Source: Hofstenia miamia (taxonomy: Eukaryota > Xenacoelomorpha > Acoela). Taken from it: a stretch of 64,000 nucleotides of DNA. The DNA lies in contig SCFE01000019.1 of the NCBI GenBank assembly GCA_004352715.1, forward strand, positions 1,645,272 through 1,709,271. The letters run 5' to 3'. Below are positions 10,481-21,316 of the stretch, in pieces. The notes under the pieces were generated by a model. It was not told where the DNA came from and did not search any database. It saw only the letters and a program-made list of their open reading frames with translations. The position numbers were made by a program, and so were the translations under genes. Position 1 is the stretch's first letter. Each line of letters opens with the position of its first letter.

Positions 10481-11049
10481 CAGCTCCCAGTTACTCCTAT
10501 TGGCACTTAACCAGCTGTGGTTCCAGATGAGATGACGTCAGCCTTGAATTGCTTTCATATCTCCATGGTTCTTCCACTACTTACACCTTTCCCTGGAACT
10601 CCTCATGTCTCACCGCCCTTGAATCAGCGCCGTGGACTCTGGGAGGGAAAGCTGTGCTGCGCACCAGTTTTCTGTGTGCCCTTGAATCAGTGGTGCAGAT
10701 CCCTGGTGGGAGAGGCTTTTTGTCCGTTGGTCTCTCTGCCCTTGAATCAGCCTTGAGGACTACTAGGACGCCTTCTCACTCTACGTTGTCTATTCATCAG
10801 CTCTTTGTTCTCATCCCTTCTGCCCTCAATTCAGCGTCTGGTTTGAGAAAATCTTCGCACTCTCATTCTTCTGTTCATTGTTGAGAGCTCCTCAGGTTGT
10901 TGTGTTCTGCGGACTCTCTTTTTCATCAGTGAGTGCATCATTTTCCTCTAATTTCCTAAATGCAGTTAGTAAATTTATATCCCATGTTTCAGGGTCATGT
11001 ATAGGTTTATTTCTCACTGTCCTCTGGGGCAGCATTCTTTGGCTCAGAT
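10481..11049 (-). repeat. periodic GCCCTTGAATCAG motif region
   Basis: GC-richer than its surroundings. The motif GCCCTTGAATCAG or a close variant starts at 10541, 10615, 10678, 10738 and 10822. The last three intervals are 63, 60 and 84 bp, all multiples of three. The minus strand is open across the three central copies and reads ADSRA or TDSRA at each. The pre-RT linker of the gypsy elements has similar motifs at 6249, 6303 and 6348. It may be a repeat-expanded linker of element B, but this is unproven. The part from 10880 to 11049 shows no feature. Confidence 0.5.
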
Positions 11050-12207
11050 TGTAACATCCCCCACCTAGCTTATTACGCCGTGTCTGATTACTGATAATGA
11101 GTGCTCAGTAAATCGCGGGTGAGGTGTTACCAAATTGTTGGACCATCAGACCATCCTCTATTATTAACTAGTTACGTTAATCAAATAATTGAGTATTAAC
11201 TATCACTGTTTAGGTGACAGAGCAGTATGATGTTTCCTCTTCAGTTCTTCCATGGGAAACTGCCCGAAGCCGATCTCCACAACACAGCTCCTCTTCTTAT
11301 ACAACGATGGTTGAGTCCACAGCACCATCTCAGCTCAACTGGAATTAATTATGTGTCCCTTACGTTAGCTTAGTGCGTGCACTCAAGTAAAGCTGTAAAT
11401 GACTTAAACTCAATCTTTGTAGAGTGTTTGTTGTTTTGATTTAATAAAGCAACTGGGCGTTGACACTAACTGCATATACGTAATATTAAATATAGCCATT
11501 ACCATAAAACTATCAGCTTAATTGTTTATGTAATAAGATTGCAGTTCCCTATACCTACATTTACTAATACTACATGTAAAGTCATTTATCTGGTCAATTA
11601 TAGTCGAGTCTCCTACATTTAAGAATATATAAATATCCCTAAGTGTCTACTATCCCGTCGTTTCAGGCATTGATTATTTCCTACATGTTTTGATTGATAG
11701 TCAGACTAGGCAAGAATCAAAAAACTCCTAACCGTAACATAAGTGTGGTTTCGTGACTGGCACAAGGACCCTTTGAATCGATCCTGTGATGGAATCCAGC
11801 CACTACTCAACACAACTTGCCTAGCTGCACATTTAATTAAATAATCAAACCAGATAAAGTAGAAATGAAAATAAAATAAACTCCGAAGAATTTATTGTTC
11901 ATCAAATTTCTGGTTAGTTCAAAGCTATTTATAAAAATTTTCCAAAAGTACCTGCTGATTTTGAATTTTAAATAATTCGTCTGCCAATATGGCTGTTCCT
12001 TTGTAAGCATAATTTTGCTCAATTTAGTTTGTCAATTACCTCTTGATCGGCTAACAAGTTTTCTTAATTTGAACAATATTAAAGCTTAGTTGCATCTTAC
12101 AAAAATAACTAAGATCATTAACTAAATTTTACAATTAATTTTAATTATTAACAATCATTCAACGTTGTTCTTCGCTTGCAGCTTAGTTGCTTTTGGATGA
12201 TGCTACA
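11050..12207 (-). repeat. LTR of family B
   Basis: 1158 bp with TG...CA-type ends: plus strand TGTAACATCC at 11050 and TTGGATGATGCTACA ending at 12207. It shares the U3 end and scattered blocks with LTR A (AGGTGAC, GACTTAAACTC, ACATGTA, GGCACA.GACCCT) but is clearly diverged. Its U3 terminus lies directly against the coiled-coil gag segment at 12208, as expected for insertion or recombination there. No primer-binding-site-like TGG follows at 11049. Confidence 0.8.
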
Positions 12208-12738
12208 GTAACAATCTTAATTTGTCTTTTAACTGTTCTAGTTCTCCCGCCTGTAGGTCATTATCCTTGATTAGTTGTCTGTTTGTTCTCTCCAACTCTT
12301 GATTTCTCTCTTGCCATTGTTGGTTTTGCTCTAGAAACCTTTTATTGGACTCTAATAGTTGGTGGGTGAGGGTTTTGATCTCGTTTTGGAATAATTGGCT
12401 TTGTTCATCTAGCCACATTTCCATATTTAATCTGATCTCAGTCAGCATCATTTTGCTTTACTGTTCCATCTCTTTGACTTTCTTAGTCAATTGTTCTATT
12501 TGCTGTTATAAGAGTTCTTCATTTTCTTGGCTCTTCCTAAGCATAATCATTATATCCAATGGGTTTGTATCTGGGGATTCATTTCTGGGGGTGAACTAAG
12601 GGATTGCAATTCCATGTCCATGGCTGAGTTTTCACCAAAATATGGCGATGATAGTATCATTCTGGGAGTTACTGCCTTAATTACAGTTTTCTTCACGCTT
12701 CCTTTTTTTCCTTTTGGCATATATTTTTTCTGGTTCAT
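12208..12738 (-). pseudogene. gag N-terminal coiled-coil segment of element A
   Basis: Two minus-strand segments (12738-12550 and 12451-12208). The first is basic, MNQKKYMPKGKKGSVKK. The second is a glutamine- and glutamate-rich coiled coil with heptad spacing: LTHQLLESNKRFLEQNQQWQ, then ELERTNRQLIKD and AGELEQLKDKLRLL. Coiled coils at the gag N-terminus are common in gypsy-type elements and probably mediate assembly. Gag N-termini of D and E also have heptad-like stretches. The frame ends where LTR-B begins at 12207. A stop or frameshift lies between the two segments. Confidence 0.6.
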
Positions 12739-12929
12739 AGCGGTCTTTCATCCTCTTGATCATGATTCCAGGATCCCAGTGAAGTGCTTTTGTTCAGTTT
12801 TGGGTATCTCTCTCTATTAACTGATTGTTAGTTCATATAACTGTTTGCTGCTTTTTCCACTTTTACTTATAGATTTTGTTGTTGTATGGTAGTTTCACTA
12901 AATGTTTCTTCTTTAGAATTGCTGTTCTT

Positions 12930-12946
12930 GGCTGTCACAGTCACCA
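12930..12946 (-). promoter_or_regulatory. primer binding site of element A
   Basis: On the minus strand, TGGTGACTGTGACAGCC starts directly after the LTR end GGATATTACA. It begins with the TGG expected to pair with a tRNA 3' CCA. Element D has a related site (TGGTGACCCTGATTTG). I do not assign the tRNA. Confidence 0.7.
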
Positions 12947-14069
12947 TGTAATATCCTCTACCAGGCATTATCACTGTTTATCTACTTTTACTATATAACA
13001 TTAGTCATGTTACTGTGAGTAAGGACTTACTTGTTACATACTGCTTGACTTGTTGCTTCCATTAACTTATGTAACCTGGAATTAACCATTCACTATTTAG
13101 GTGACGAAGCCATGTGGTAATCTCTGTAATGATCTCTTAACAGGCGTCTTCTAGTGGGCATCTGCCTGAAGCGGATCTCCACATCCAGTTTCACCATTCC
13201 ATCTGTTGGTTGAGTGCCACTTCTCAGCTCAATTGATACAGTTTATGTGTACCCTACTTTAGCTCAGTGCATACTCAAGGCATGGCACAACTTGACTTAA
13301 ACTCTATTTTGTGAAAGTGTTAGATCTATTTGCAACCTGACTTGTTACTAGTTGTTCATTAATTATTACATGTAGCCATTACCAAAAATATATTGGCTTA
13401 TTTAAATATATCTTGTTCAAACAACTTCCTAACCTACATTTATAATTTAGTACATGTATGGTCACTTTATCAGTCATTTATAGGTCATCAATTTGGATCT
13501 GAAATAGTATTAATATATTTCCTAGGTTCCAGTCATTCAACCATTTGTTGGCAATTAATTATTTTAATACATGTAGTAATGAAATGCTAGTCAGCTAATT
13601 GAGAGAAAACCCCTAACTTATGTGCACTTTCATGATGTGGCACAGAGACCCTAGAATCATTCCCTGTGATGGATCCAGACCACTACTAAACACTGCTTGA
13701 TTAGTTCAACATCATATTAAATAATCAAACCATTAATGTGAAACAAAATAAGAATTCCAAGTAAAATTCTTTATCAAATTCTTACAATGATTTTTAATCT
13801 ATTTATAGTAAATCCAGAAGAAGTACCTGTTGATTTAAATTTAAACTTCTGCCAAGATGGCGGCGTCATTTAGTCAAAAAGTATTTTTATCAACAGATAC
13901 AAATATCTCTTTTTTGACACATATTGTTTCTTAGTTGCATAATACAAATAAATCTTAAACAATTCTAATTGATTTGATTACAATATTTTTTAATCATTTT
14001 TCTTTGATCTTAATCCCTTCTGCTCAATGTTTTTGCAGCTTATTTGAGATTTATGTGGATGATGCTACA
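12947..14069 (-). repeat. 5' LTR of element A
   Basis: 1123 bp, plus strand TGTAATATCC to GATGATGCTACA. It is the pair of 330-1457. TCAG follows at 14070 and precedes 330, giving a target duplication. In element orientation the LTR starts TGTAGCATCATCC, so the U3 end is shared with the LTR of element D. The remaining 780 bp on the U5 side are absent from the D LTR. Confidence 0.9.
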
Positions 14070-14576
14070 TCAGCATTCCTGAGCTTTCTGCTAAAATATT
14101 GGATCATGCTCTCAATACTGTTAATAACCTGATTGACTGAGGACTTCACTAATTGCAACCAAGCTGGCAACACAGTTGATGAGGAATTGTTTTGAATAGT
14201 CCAGTGTATTAAGGCTGGAAACCTTCCTTAGTTCTAGCTTGACAGAGTCTAGCTCTTCCTGCTCCCCCATGTCCATTTAAACTCCATGCTGCACTGCAGT
14301 AAATTAGAGAAATGTTTAGTCTTGTTCGCCAGTTCTGGTATAAAGGTGCCATAGTAGTTTAGAAAGCCCATAATGCACTGAATGTCCTTACAAGACCATG
14401 GAGTTTTGATTTTTTCTAACTGATCTTTTGCATCATTTCTTATAGAGATGTGACCTCATTCAATAACTCTTCCAAGGAAGGTGACATGTGGCTGAAGGAG
14501 AGCACACTTGTTTCCATTGATGTGGAGGCCAGATTCATACAAGATACTAAGAGTTCTGCCAAGCCTTTCTAGATGT
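14070..14576 (-). pseudogene. RT thumb and RNase H start of element D
   Basis: In shifting minus-strand frames this encodes the thumb and connection blocks (NYYGTFIPELA near 14340, FKWTW near 14270) and the RNase H approach QYFSRKLRNA ending at 14073. The last codons continue at 329 across element A. Several stops show decay. Confidence 0.75.
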
Positions 14577-14830
14577 TCAGAAAAGATATTGATCAGCTAC
14601 AAGGATATCATCCATGTAAGCTGCAATGCCTGGCTCTAACACATTAGCACCATTCCAAAGCACATGAGTAATGTAGCATTGGAAGGTCACAGGGGTGTTG
14701 CAGAGTCCAAAAGCCATATACTTCCACTCAAAGAGGCTGTACAGAGTGATGAAGGCAGCCTTCAGGATGTTGAAAAGCTTCATGGGCACCTGCCAATATG
14801 CTTTACACAGATCAAGGCAAGTAAACAACT
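14577..14830 (-). pseudogene. reverse transcriptase palm of element D
   Basis: An 83-codon minus-strand frame with FTCLDLCKAYWQVPM, MAFGLCNTPVTFQCY and AAYMDDILVAD, so both metal-binding Asp clusters are present. It diverges clearly from the RT of elements A and F (YIDD), supporting a separate family. It ends at a frameshift after the YMDD box. Confidence 0.85.
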
Positions 14831-15607
14831 GGTATCAACTGGTGTAGTATAAAAGATCTTTGATGCATGGAAGAGGATATACGTCTTTTACAGTTACATC
14901 TTTTAACTTTCAAAAGTCCACACAAAGAAGGTACCTATCACATGCTTGATGAAAACAGTGGGCATTGCATATAGGCTGTTGCTGCCTTCTATTATGCCAC
15001 TCTTGATCAGATCACTTAATATTTGTTCATACTCTTCCCAGATGCTTTCCAGCACTCTCCTAACAGGAAGGCAGATGGGGCAATCATGCTTAGTTACAAT
15101 AATGTGTTCTTTGTGAATGGCCTGACCAATGCTAATCAAGCTGTAATTAAACACTTCATGATTTTGCCAAAGCAAACAAGAGAGTGACTCACATTCTTGC
15201 AGACTGAAGTGAGGATACATCCTCTTGTTAACAGGAGGAATCCAGATGGTGTCACTTGGGTCCACATGATTGTGGATTGCCATTGGGATGGGAAAACAAG
15301 CAGCATCTTTCAACTCTAGGCAGACTGGAGTTGCTACAATCATTAACTTTGTAGGGTCTATCCTGACCAGCAAAGTAGAGCTATTTAATACAGTGATGTA
15401 AGTGTTGCCCTTCAAGATGTGACAGAGATCCAAGGAGAAGTTAACTCCAGTGAAATGCTTCCCTTTATGCCTGGAGACCATGGTAACTGCTACACATTGC
15501 CAGTGTTGAGGCTTGACAATTACTGGCTCAAAAAACTTCAGCAAGATTTCCTGTTCAGGAACAGTAGTAAGTTCCTGCCTGTGCTCACTTTCACAGATGG
15601 ATATCAT
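14831..15607 (-). pseudogene. pre-RT linker and RT fingers of element D
   Basis: A 234-codon minus-strand frame (15607-14903). The N-terminal half has VIVKPQHWQCVAVTM. The middle has FNYSLISIGQAIHKEHIIV, and then LPVRRVLESIWEEYEQILSDLIKSGII. The RT entry motif SLYAMPTVFIK is followed by a deletion or frameshift where the IDFHKLN block should be. It matches element E at 30714-30000 in order and motifs, so D and E are sister families. Confidence 0.8.
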
Positions 15608-15616
15608 GTTGCTTCT

Positions 15617-15976
15617 CTAATCAATAATGCAAGAGTTCTGTTCATGGAAGTCATTGCCAAGGATTATGTTGTACAGCAGCAGCTGGTTGCAAGTGTCAAT
15701 GATGATCAAATAAACAGAGAACAATTCCTGACAAATATGCTGTTCTAGATTCAGTATGTGACCCTTTAGAGAGATTGAGGTCCTGGAAGCATCCAACAGG
15801 CATTCTGTGGATGGAAGTAATTCATCCCTTGATAGATAAAGTTTGGAGCAACAAGTGTTGCTGATAATGGAGGCTGAGGCTCCAGTATCAATAGTAACAT
15901 TAACAAGAGTTCTATTTATATCCACAGGGATAACATTAGTATGCAGTAGTGAGGTAATAACCAGAACATTGTGCAC
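15617..15976 (-). pseudogene. retropepsin-type aspartic protease of element D
   Basis: A 119-codon minus-strand frame. The active-site motif VTIDTGASASII is intact (DTGA). The later LYNIILGNDFHEQNSCIID matches the conserved ILGNDFL..N flap-side motif of gypsy proteases. It lies in the expected place between gag and RT. Protease would cleave the gag-pol polyprotein. Isolated stops around it make a functional product unlikely. Confidence 0.85.
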
Positions 15977-16002
15977 ATGTTTTATAGGAGGCAGTGCTCC
16001 AA

Positions 16003-17801
16003 CTAGTTTGACAGATCAACAAAACTGACAGGCAAATCAGGAGAACACTCTTTGTTGTCAGGCTCATCAATAACAAAGCCATCGCCATTGGCAGCTAAGC
16101 AAATTACAGCATGACATTGAGGCTTGGTGTGGCCTTTCTGACCACAACAGAAGCAATGAGTTTGCTTGAGCTCTGTCTTCAGCTTGGGAGCAGTAGTGCT
16201 TGATGAAACAAGAGGGTTCTGAGTCAAGGAACCTGTTTTAAGTTCTCCAGCATCTTTGTTGATGTGAGTAGTATTATGGAGCATGTAAACAATACTGATA
16301 GCTTTGCAAATAATCAGATTGAGGTCATCCTCAGGATCACACTTTAATTTGAGGTGACTATGAATATTGGGTGGAAAGCCCTGACAGATGTATGAGAAAT
16401 GATCATGCTTTGAATATTCAGGCATTAGTTTGCTTAAGCAAAACAATCTTTCCACTTGCATGATGTATGTACAGATGTTGTCACCCTTCTTAAATGAGAG
16501 ATCACAAAGTAGCATCTTATATTGATGTTTTATATGAGGAGCTTTGTAGTGGTCCTCAAAATAGTTGAGAGTTTGTCTTGACATCTCAATCAAGCATCAT
16601 ATATTGGTTATATGCAAGACCTTGTAAATATGTAGGAAATTGTGCAACAACAGCATCTTGAGTGGCTTTGTACTGCCTCATTGTTAATTTGAAAAGGAGG
16701 AACCACTCTTTGAAGGACTGTGATATTTCATTGATTTTTCCATTAAACTTAGGTAGTATGGAATGTTGATTAAACAGATTGGCAGTTTTGCTGCCAACAG
16801 TGGTTGTAGGCCAAATTGACTTGGTAAACCATGACCCACTCATTGTTGAAGATATGGCATAACTACTTGGTAGCAGGATGAAGTTGAAATCAAAACTGTA
16901 GGAGTAACACAAGTGTTGACCAGTGTGGAAGGTGAAATGGTCACACTTGGAACATATGAAACTGGGGTGGCAACAGTGGCCAAAGAAGAAACATGGGTAA
17001 TAGCAGATTGTGTAAAGGCAGGACCTCCAGTCATAAATTAGATGGCTGGAGTAACAAATTTTTGTGTTAATGGAGCAGCAGTAGATACAAAAAGGGCAAT
17101 TGGAAGGTGTGCCATAATCAGTTGTGAAACTTAATCAGAAAGGTGCTCAGAGAAAGATTCTAAAGTTTCTTTTAGGACATTATGAGTTACACATTTGGAA
17201 TGCCTAGATGAGGGCGCAGAACAAGGAGTGTTTTGCTACAGTGGAAACGCAGATGGTGGCATTGCCAGATTACTGAGTTGAATTTCCAATGTGGTAATTG
17301 AATCAATTAGGTGCTTCTCTCTCTGCAAGGATTTGGTGACTTGGTGTCATAACTCAATCTGCAATGAGTTGATGCATTGCTCACAGGTAATACATTGATT
17401 AGTCTGCTGTGTGAGAGATGCTCTAAGTCATTCAACCTTGGTTGGTTGAGGCTATGGGGAAGGTGGTGACAGGGGACACAGATGAAAGGGATCAAAGACA
17501 AAGGACAAAAAGTCATAGGTGGTGACTGATTAACACAAGTAGGAGAAGATAAATCAACTAACAAATTAATTCCATCAGTGTGAGGGGCAACATTCAGGCT
17601 GCCACCACTTACACAGGGGAAACCCTGAGTGAGAATCCCATTATGAGAAAAAATGGTGAAATCCATTTCAGAACAAGAAAAACTATAAGAAAAATTCAAA
17701 AAAACTATTCCAACAATTTGAAAGAAAACTCCAACTGAGTTTGGTGAAACAAAAACTAGTTCCAGTAAGCAGCACAGTGTAGGGTACAGTAATTTATCCA
17801 A
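16003..17801 (-). pseudogene. gag of element D
   Basis: Gag is split over several minus-strand frames. The proline/valine/threonine-rich N-terminal region (17801-16840) includes FTQSAITHVSSLATVATP. The capsid-like start is ILPKFNGKINEISQSFKEWFLLFKLTM (16912-16586). The capsid end is DPEDDLNLIICKAISIVYML. The CCHC zinc knuckle CFCCGQKGHTKPQC (C-x2-C-x4-H-x4-C) is at about 16160-16120. The zinc knuckle would bind RNA. Frame changes near 16590 and 16840 and internal stops in the N-terminal part mark a pseudogene. Confidence 0.8.
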
Positions 17802-18187
17802 ATTCTAGAAGAACAAGACAACAACAAAGTAACAACCAAAAACGAGTAAAAATAATGTTGAAGTTTGGTGACAGCTTCAGAGCACAGAATTGCAGTGTAA
17901 AAATACCATAAGAAGTAGAGTTATGCATCAGTTGGTAGTGAAGTTGATTCACAGCCGGGGTGAACAACTATCCCAGTGGCTCACACCAAAGAGAAAGAAC
18001 AAAACCAAATATGGTAAGAAAATAAGTGACAGTTCTGTACCATGTCACAATCACCAGATGAATGTAGATGACCACCTCAGTATGGATGCAAGCTTCATGA
18101 CCAGAATACATTTCCAGGCCTTGATTAACCTGCACACTTCAAAAGAATGGAGTAGAGAGTTTGACTGACACTCCAATCTGCTCAGGA

Positions 18188-18204
18188 TCAAATCAGGGTC
18201 ACCA
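18188..18204 (-). promoter_or_regulatory. primer binding site of element D
   Basis: On the minus strand TGGTGACCCTGATTTGA follows the LTR end CTACA. It shares TGGTGAC with the site of element A. Confidence 0.65.
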
Positions 18205-18523
18205 TGTAGAAAAATAAGAATTCAAAGTAAAATTCTTTATCAAACTCTTACACTAAGTTTCAATGTATTTATAGTAATTCCAAAAGAAGTACCTGTTGAT
18301 TCAAATTTAAACTTCTGCCAATATATCAGCTATAAAATACATAAGCATTGTTTTGTCAAAAGTATTTTTTTGACACATATTTTATTCTTGGTTGCATTTT
18401 ACAAATTAATCTGAAATAATAGCAACTGATCTGATTATAATATTTTTTAATCTACTCCTTTTTGATCTTACTCTCTTCTGCGATGTTTGCAGCTTATTTC
18501 TGATTATTTTGGATGATGCTACA
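18205..18523 (-). repeat. 5' LTR of element D (short form)
   Basis: 319 bp with plus-strand TGTAGAAAAATAAG at 18205 and GATGATGCTACA at 18523. It matches only the last 340 bp of the 1.1-kb LTR A (AAGAATTC.AAGTAAAATTCTTTATC, GAAGTACCTGTTGATT). The right-hand flank at 18524 is unrelated LTR sequence in the opposite direction. The short length, TG/CA ends and adjoining primer site suggest it is a complete LTR of a short type. Confidence 0.7.
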
Positions 18524-19871
18524 TTAAGTATATGAATAGGAGTTTTTCTCTGTTTAGCTGACTATCAATTCATTTGTTTGCATGTATTAAATAATTGATT
18601 TCAGAGATAAGGCTGGATAGCCTATCATAGGTTATATCTAAATTATACTGTCAAACTAGGTTACCTATAAATAGACTGATAAATAGNTTTACAAATTAAT
18701 CTGAAATAATAGCAACTGATCTGATTATAATATTTTTTAATCAACTCCTTTTTGATCTTACTCTCTTCTGCGATGTTTGCAGCTTATTTCTGATTATTTT
18801 GGATGATGCTACATTAAGTATATGAATAGGAGTTTTTCTCTGTTTAGCTGACTATCAATTCATTTGTTTGCATGTATTAAATAATTGATTTCAGAGTTAA
18901 CGCTAGATAGCTCAATGTATTTATAGTAATTCCAAAAGAAGTACCTGTTGATTCAAATTTAAACTTCTGCCAATATATCAGCTATAAAATACATAAGCAT
19001 TGTTTTGTCAAAAGTATTTTTTTGACACATATTTTATTCTTGGTTGCATTTTACAAATTAATCTGAAATAATAGCAACTGATCTGATTATAATATTTTTT
19101 AATCTACTCCTTTTTGATCTTACTCTCTTCTGCGATGTTTGCAGCTTATTTCTGATTATTTTGGATGATGCTACATTAAGTATATGAATAGGAGTTTTTC
19201 TCTGTTTAGCTGACTATCAATTCATTTGTTTGCATGTATTAAATAATTGATTTCAGAGATAAGGCTGGATAGCCTATCATAGGTTATATCTAAATTATAC
19301 TGTCAAACTAGGTTACCTATAAATAGACTGATAAATAGACCAAACATGTACTGTTATTTAAATGTAAGGTAGGAAGCTGCAAATAATTATTTACTTTATA
19401 TAACTATATTAATTAAAGCTGATAGTTTTTGGTAATGACTGAAGTAATATTTATTAAGCAGCTAGTGACATTGCCAGGTTGTGAAGTATCATAATTACAC
19501 AATACAAATTGAGTTTAAGTCAGTTACAAACAGCATTGAGAGCTTCACTGAGTTAGGATAGGGAACAAATAAGTACTTTGATGAGCTGAGACTTGGAACT
19601 ACTCAATCAATGATGGAGGCACATGTGGATTGATTTGAAGATCAGAGTCAGCCAGAGGCCATAGCCAAATCATGGAGAAGAACTGTGACAGTGGTATGCC
19701 TAAACAGTATCAAGTTACTTCAAGTTAAACAAAGGTTAACAATAGTGTATCTCATGGCAGAGTGAAACAAAGTTAACATCAGTACATCCCACCTGCACAT
19801 AACAAGGAACAATAATTTAAAAGAATAATTTACTCTCTGTTAAAGCTTGGTAGTGGATGCAACATCATGAC
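18524..19871 (+). repeat. LTR-A-like fragments in plus orientation, duplicated at an N
   Basis: From 18530 the plus strand matches the reverse complement of LTR A (TAGGAGTTTTTCTC, TAGCTGACT, GCATGTATTAAATAATTGAT). It continues from 19340 to an LTR-like end GTGGATGCAACA at about 19870. Inside, 18688-18909 and 18913-19338 repeat 18398-18686 and 18261-18686, with a single N at 18687. The repetition is probably an assembly join rather than biology. Confidence 0.6.
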
Positions 19872-19921
19872 TATAATTTGACCTATAATGTGACTGTGCA
19901 TGTATTATTTATTACATGTAG

Positions 19922-20823
19922 TGTAGAATCACAAGGGAGCTCTGACTACTCTAGCAGTACTGGGTAACTCACATTCCAACAGAACAGTTATGTTGGTGGT
20001 TCACTGTTTTTTCCTAACAAATAAAGAAATTCCATTCCAAAAGAACTCCAGCAATGACCAACTCACATGGCATCATGCCAAAGCCAAATCTTTGAGGCCA
20101 TCCTTACTTGCCAAGGTGCTAATTTTGTGTCTCAAGTATTAAGTTCTAGCTCAATAAACAATTTTTCTCAGAGTTCTCTTATCTCAGCTTATGTAAATAA
20201 ATAATAAATAACAGGCACATAATTGCTGTGAATTCATGTTCACCAACAGTGTTTGCAAGGTGTTAAACTAAGTGCATGTACAAACAGATCAAATAAAAGA
20301 TGTTATTCCCTACACATAACCATAACCTAAAGTGGCCACAATTCAGGCTGTCACCATTAAAGAGCTATTTGTCACCCTAGACCTGGTGCAGTTTCCTCCT
20401 GAATTGTTGCCAGATCTTAAACAACAGTTATCATTAACAAAATCTTTGATCAACAAAATCTAAAGGGGGTTAATAAATAAATAATTGCAAAGATCAAATG
20501 CAGTAGAAGGAAGCTGAATTTATTGTGCACTTCACTACATTGACTCAGATATTTATTACAAAAATCTGTAACTTATTATCTGACTGGTTTACAATTTCAA
20601 AGCACAGTTTCCCTTGCAAAGTTTAATGAGCAATCACATGTAATTTAAATTGAGGGGACAAAAACTAACACTATCAAATTAACTACACTCAAAATTCAAA
20701 AATTGATTGAAAGAAATTGATACAAATAAGGTAGCAGCAAATCAAAGAATCAAAATGTCAAAAAGACATAACACTATTCCAGAGTGCTGAAAATAATAAA
20801 AATAAGGCCCTGAGTGACTCAAC
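19922..20823 (-). repeat. solo LTR, family related to element E
   Basis: Begins TGTAGAATCACAAGG and aligns in order with the LTR of element E (32628-33428): AACTCACATGGC against AATTCCTATGGC, GTGTCTCAAG, TCTAGCTCAAT, TAACCATA, CCACAAT, GAGGGGACA. No internal element sequence adjoins it, so it is a probable solo LTR. The end near 20823 (GACTCAACA) is approximate. Confidence 0.6.
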
Positions 20824-21316
20824 AGTAGGTTATTAGGCTGCTACTTATTTATCTTATTTAAATGAAGCTAATATATTTTGGTAATTGCTAAATATATATT
20901 TAATTAAGCAGCTAGTGACATTCAAGGTTGCAAGTATCTAGTACACTTTACAAATTGAGACTACGTTGAATTGGTTTGAGCAATGAGTAAGCACCAAGCT
21001 AGGATAGGGCACACATAAGTTGTTTTAATGAGCTGAGAGGTGGAACTCATTGGCAATTGTAAGGAGTGGCTTTTACTTGATTTGGTGATCAGCTTCAGGC
21101 AATGCCCAACCATCAACAGCTGGCAAATACACTGCAAGGCTTCCTAAAAAAAAGTGTTTATTATATCATCCATTAATTATAGTTACTAGAGTTTAATAAT
21201 ATTGAAGCTGAGCAGTTTAAGAATAGTACATCTCTACCAACTAGGATAGCACAGCAATTATATTAGAATAATGGAGGAGTTGGATATCAAAGCTTGGTAG
21301 GAGATGCTACATTAGT
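20824..21316 (+). repeat. LTR-A-like fragment, plus orientation
   Basis: Shares TTAAGCAGCTAGTGACATT, TAGGATAGGG, GATGAGCTGAGA-type blocks and the AAAGCTTGGTAG..GATGC end with 19380-19871. It is a second truncated copy of the same LTR family. Confidence 0.55.

Larger units (their letters stand above)
330..14069 (-). mobile_element. Ty3/gypsy element A inserted in element D
   Basis: Two same-orientation LTRs (330-1457 and 12947-14069) with TG...CA ends bound a 13.7-kb insertion. The flanks carry a 4-bp target duplication, TCAG at 326-329 and at 14070-14073. A primer-binding-site-like sequence lies just inside the right LTR and a purine-rich tract just inside the left one, fixing minus-strand orientation. 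The interior is heavily rearranged. In transcription order it holds a coiled-coil gag start, LTR-B material with a gap, a gag fragment, repeated pre-RT linkers, three RT copies with LTR fragments, and a 2.5-kb ORF region of unknown function. No integrase is recognisable, so the copy cannot be autonomous. Confidence 0.85.
14070..18523 (-). mobile_element. Ty3/gypsy element D, main part
   Basis: Minus-strand order is 5' LTR (18205-18523), primer binding site, gag, protease, RT and the beginning of RNase H. The element is then interrupted by A at 14069 and continues at 329-1. The order gag, protease, RT, RNase H and the YMDD-type RT box place it in Ty3/gypsy. Frames are broken at several points. 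The integrase and 3' LTR lie outside the window. D is older than A because A lies inside it. Confidence 0.85.

Noticed and set aside
9392-10535. Open frames across the gap at 9481-10480
   Set aside because: Only unknown bases keep them open. The flanking sequence is LTR and linker-like repeat.
10517-10884. Plus-strand proteins with ALES or PLNQ repeats
   Set aside because: They are the complementary reading of the periodic GCCCTTGAATCAG motif. The coding strand of the related linker is minus.
9247-12207. A clean insertion of a complete element B into gag of element A
   Set aside because: LTR-B sequence lies on both sides of the gap, but no 4-bp or 5-bp duplication links the flanks at 9246 and 12208, and no primer site adjoins 11049.
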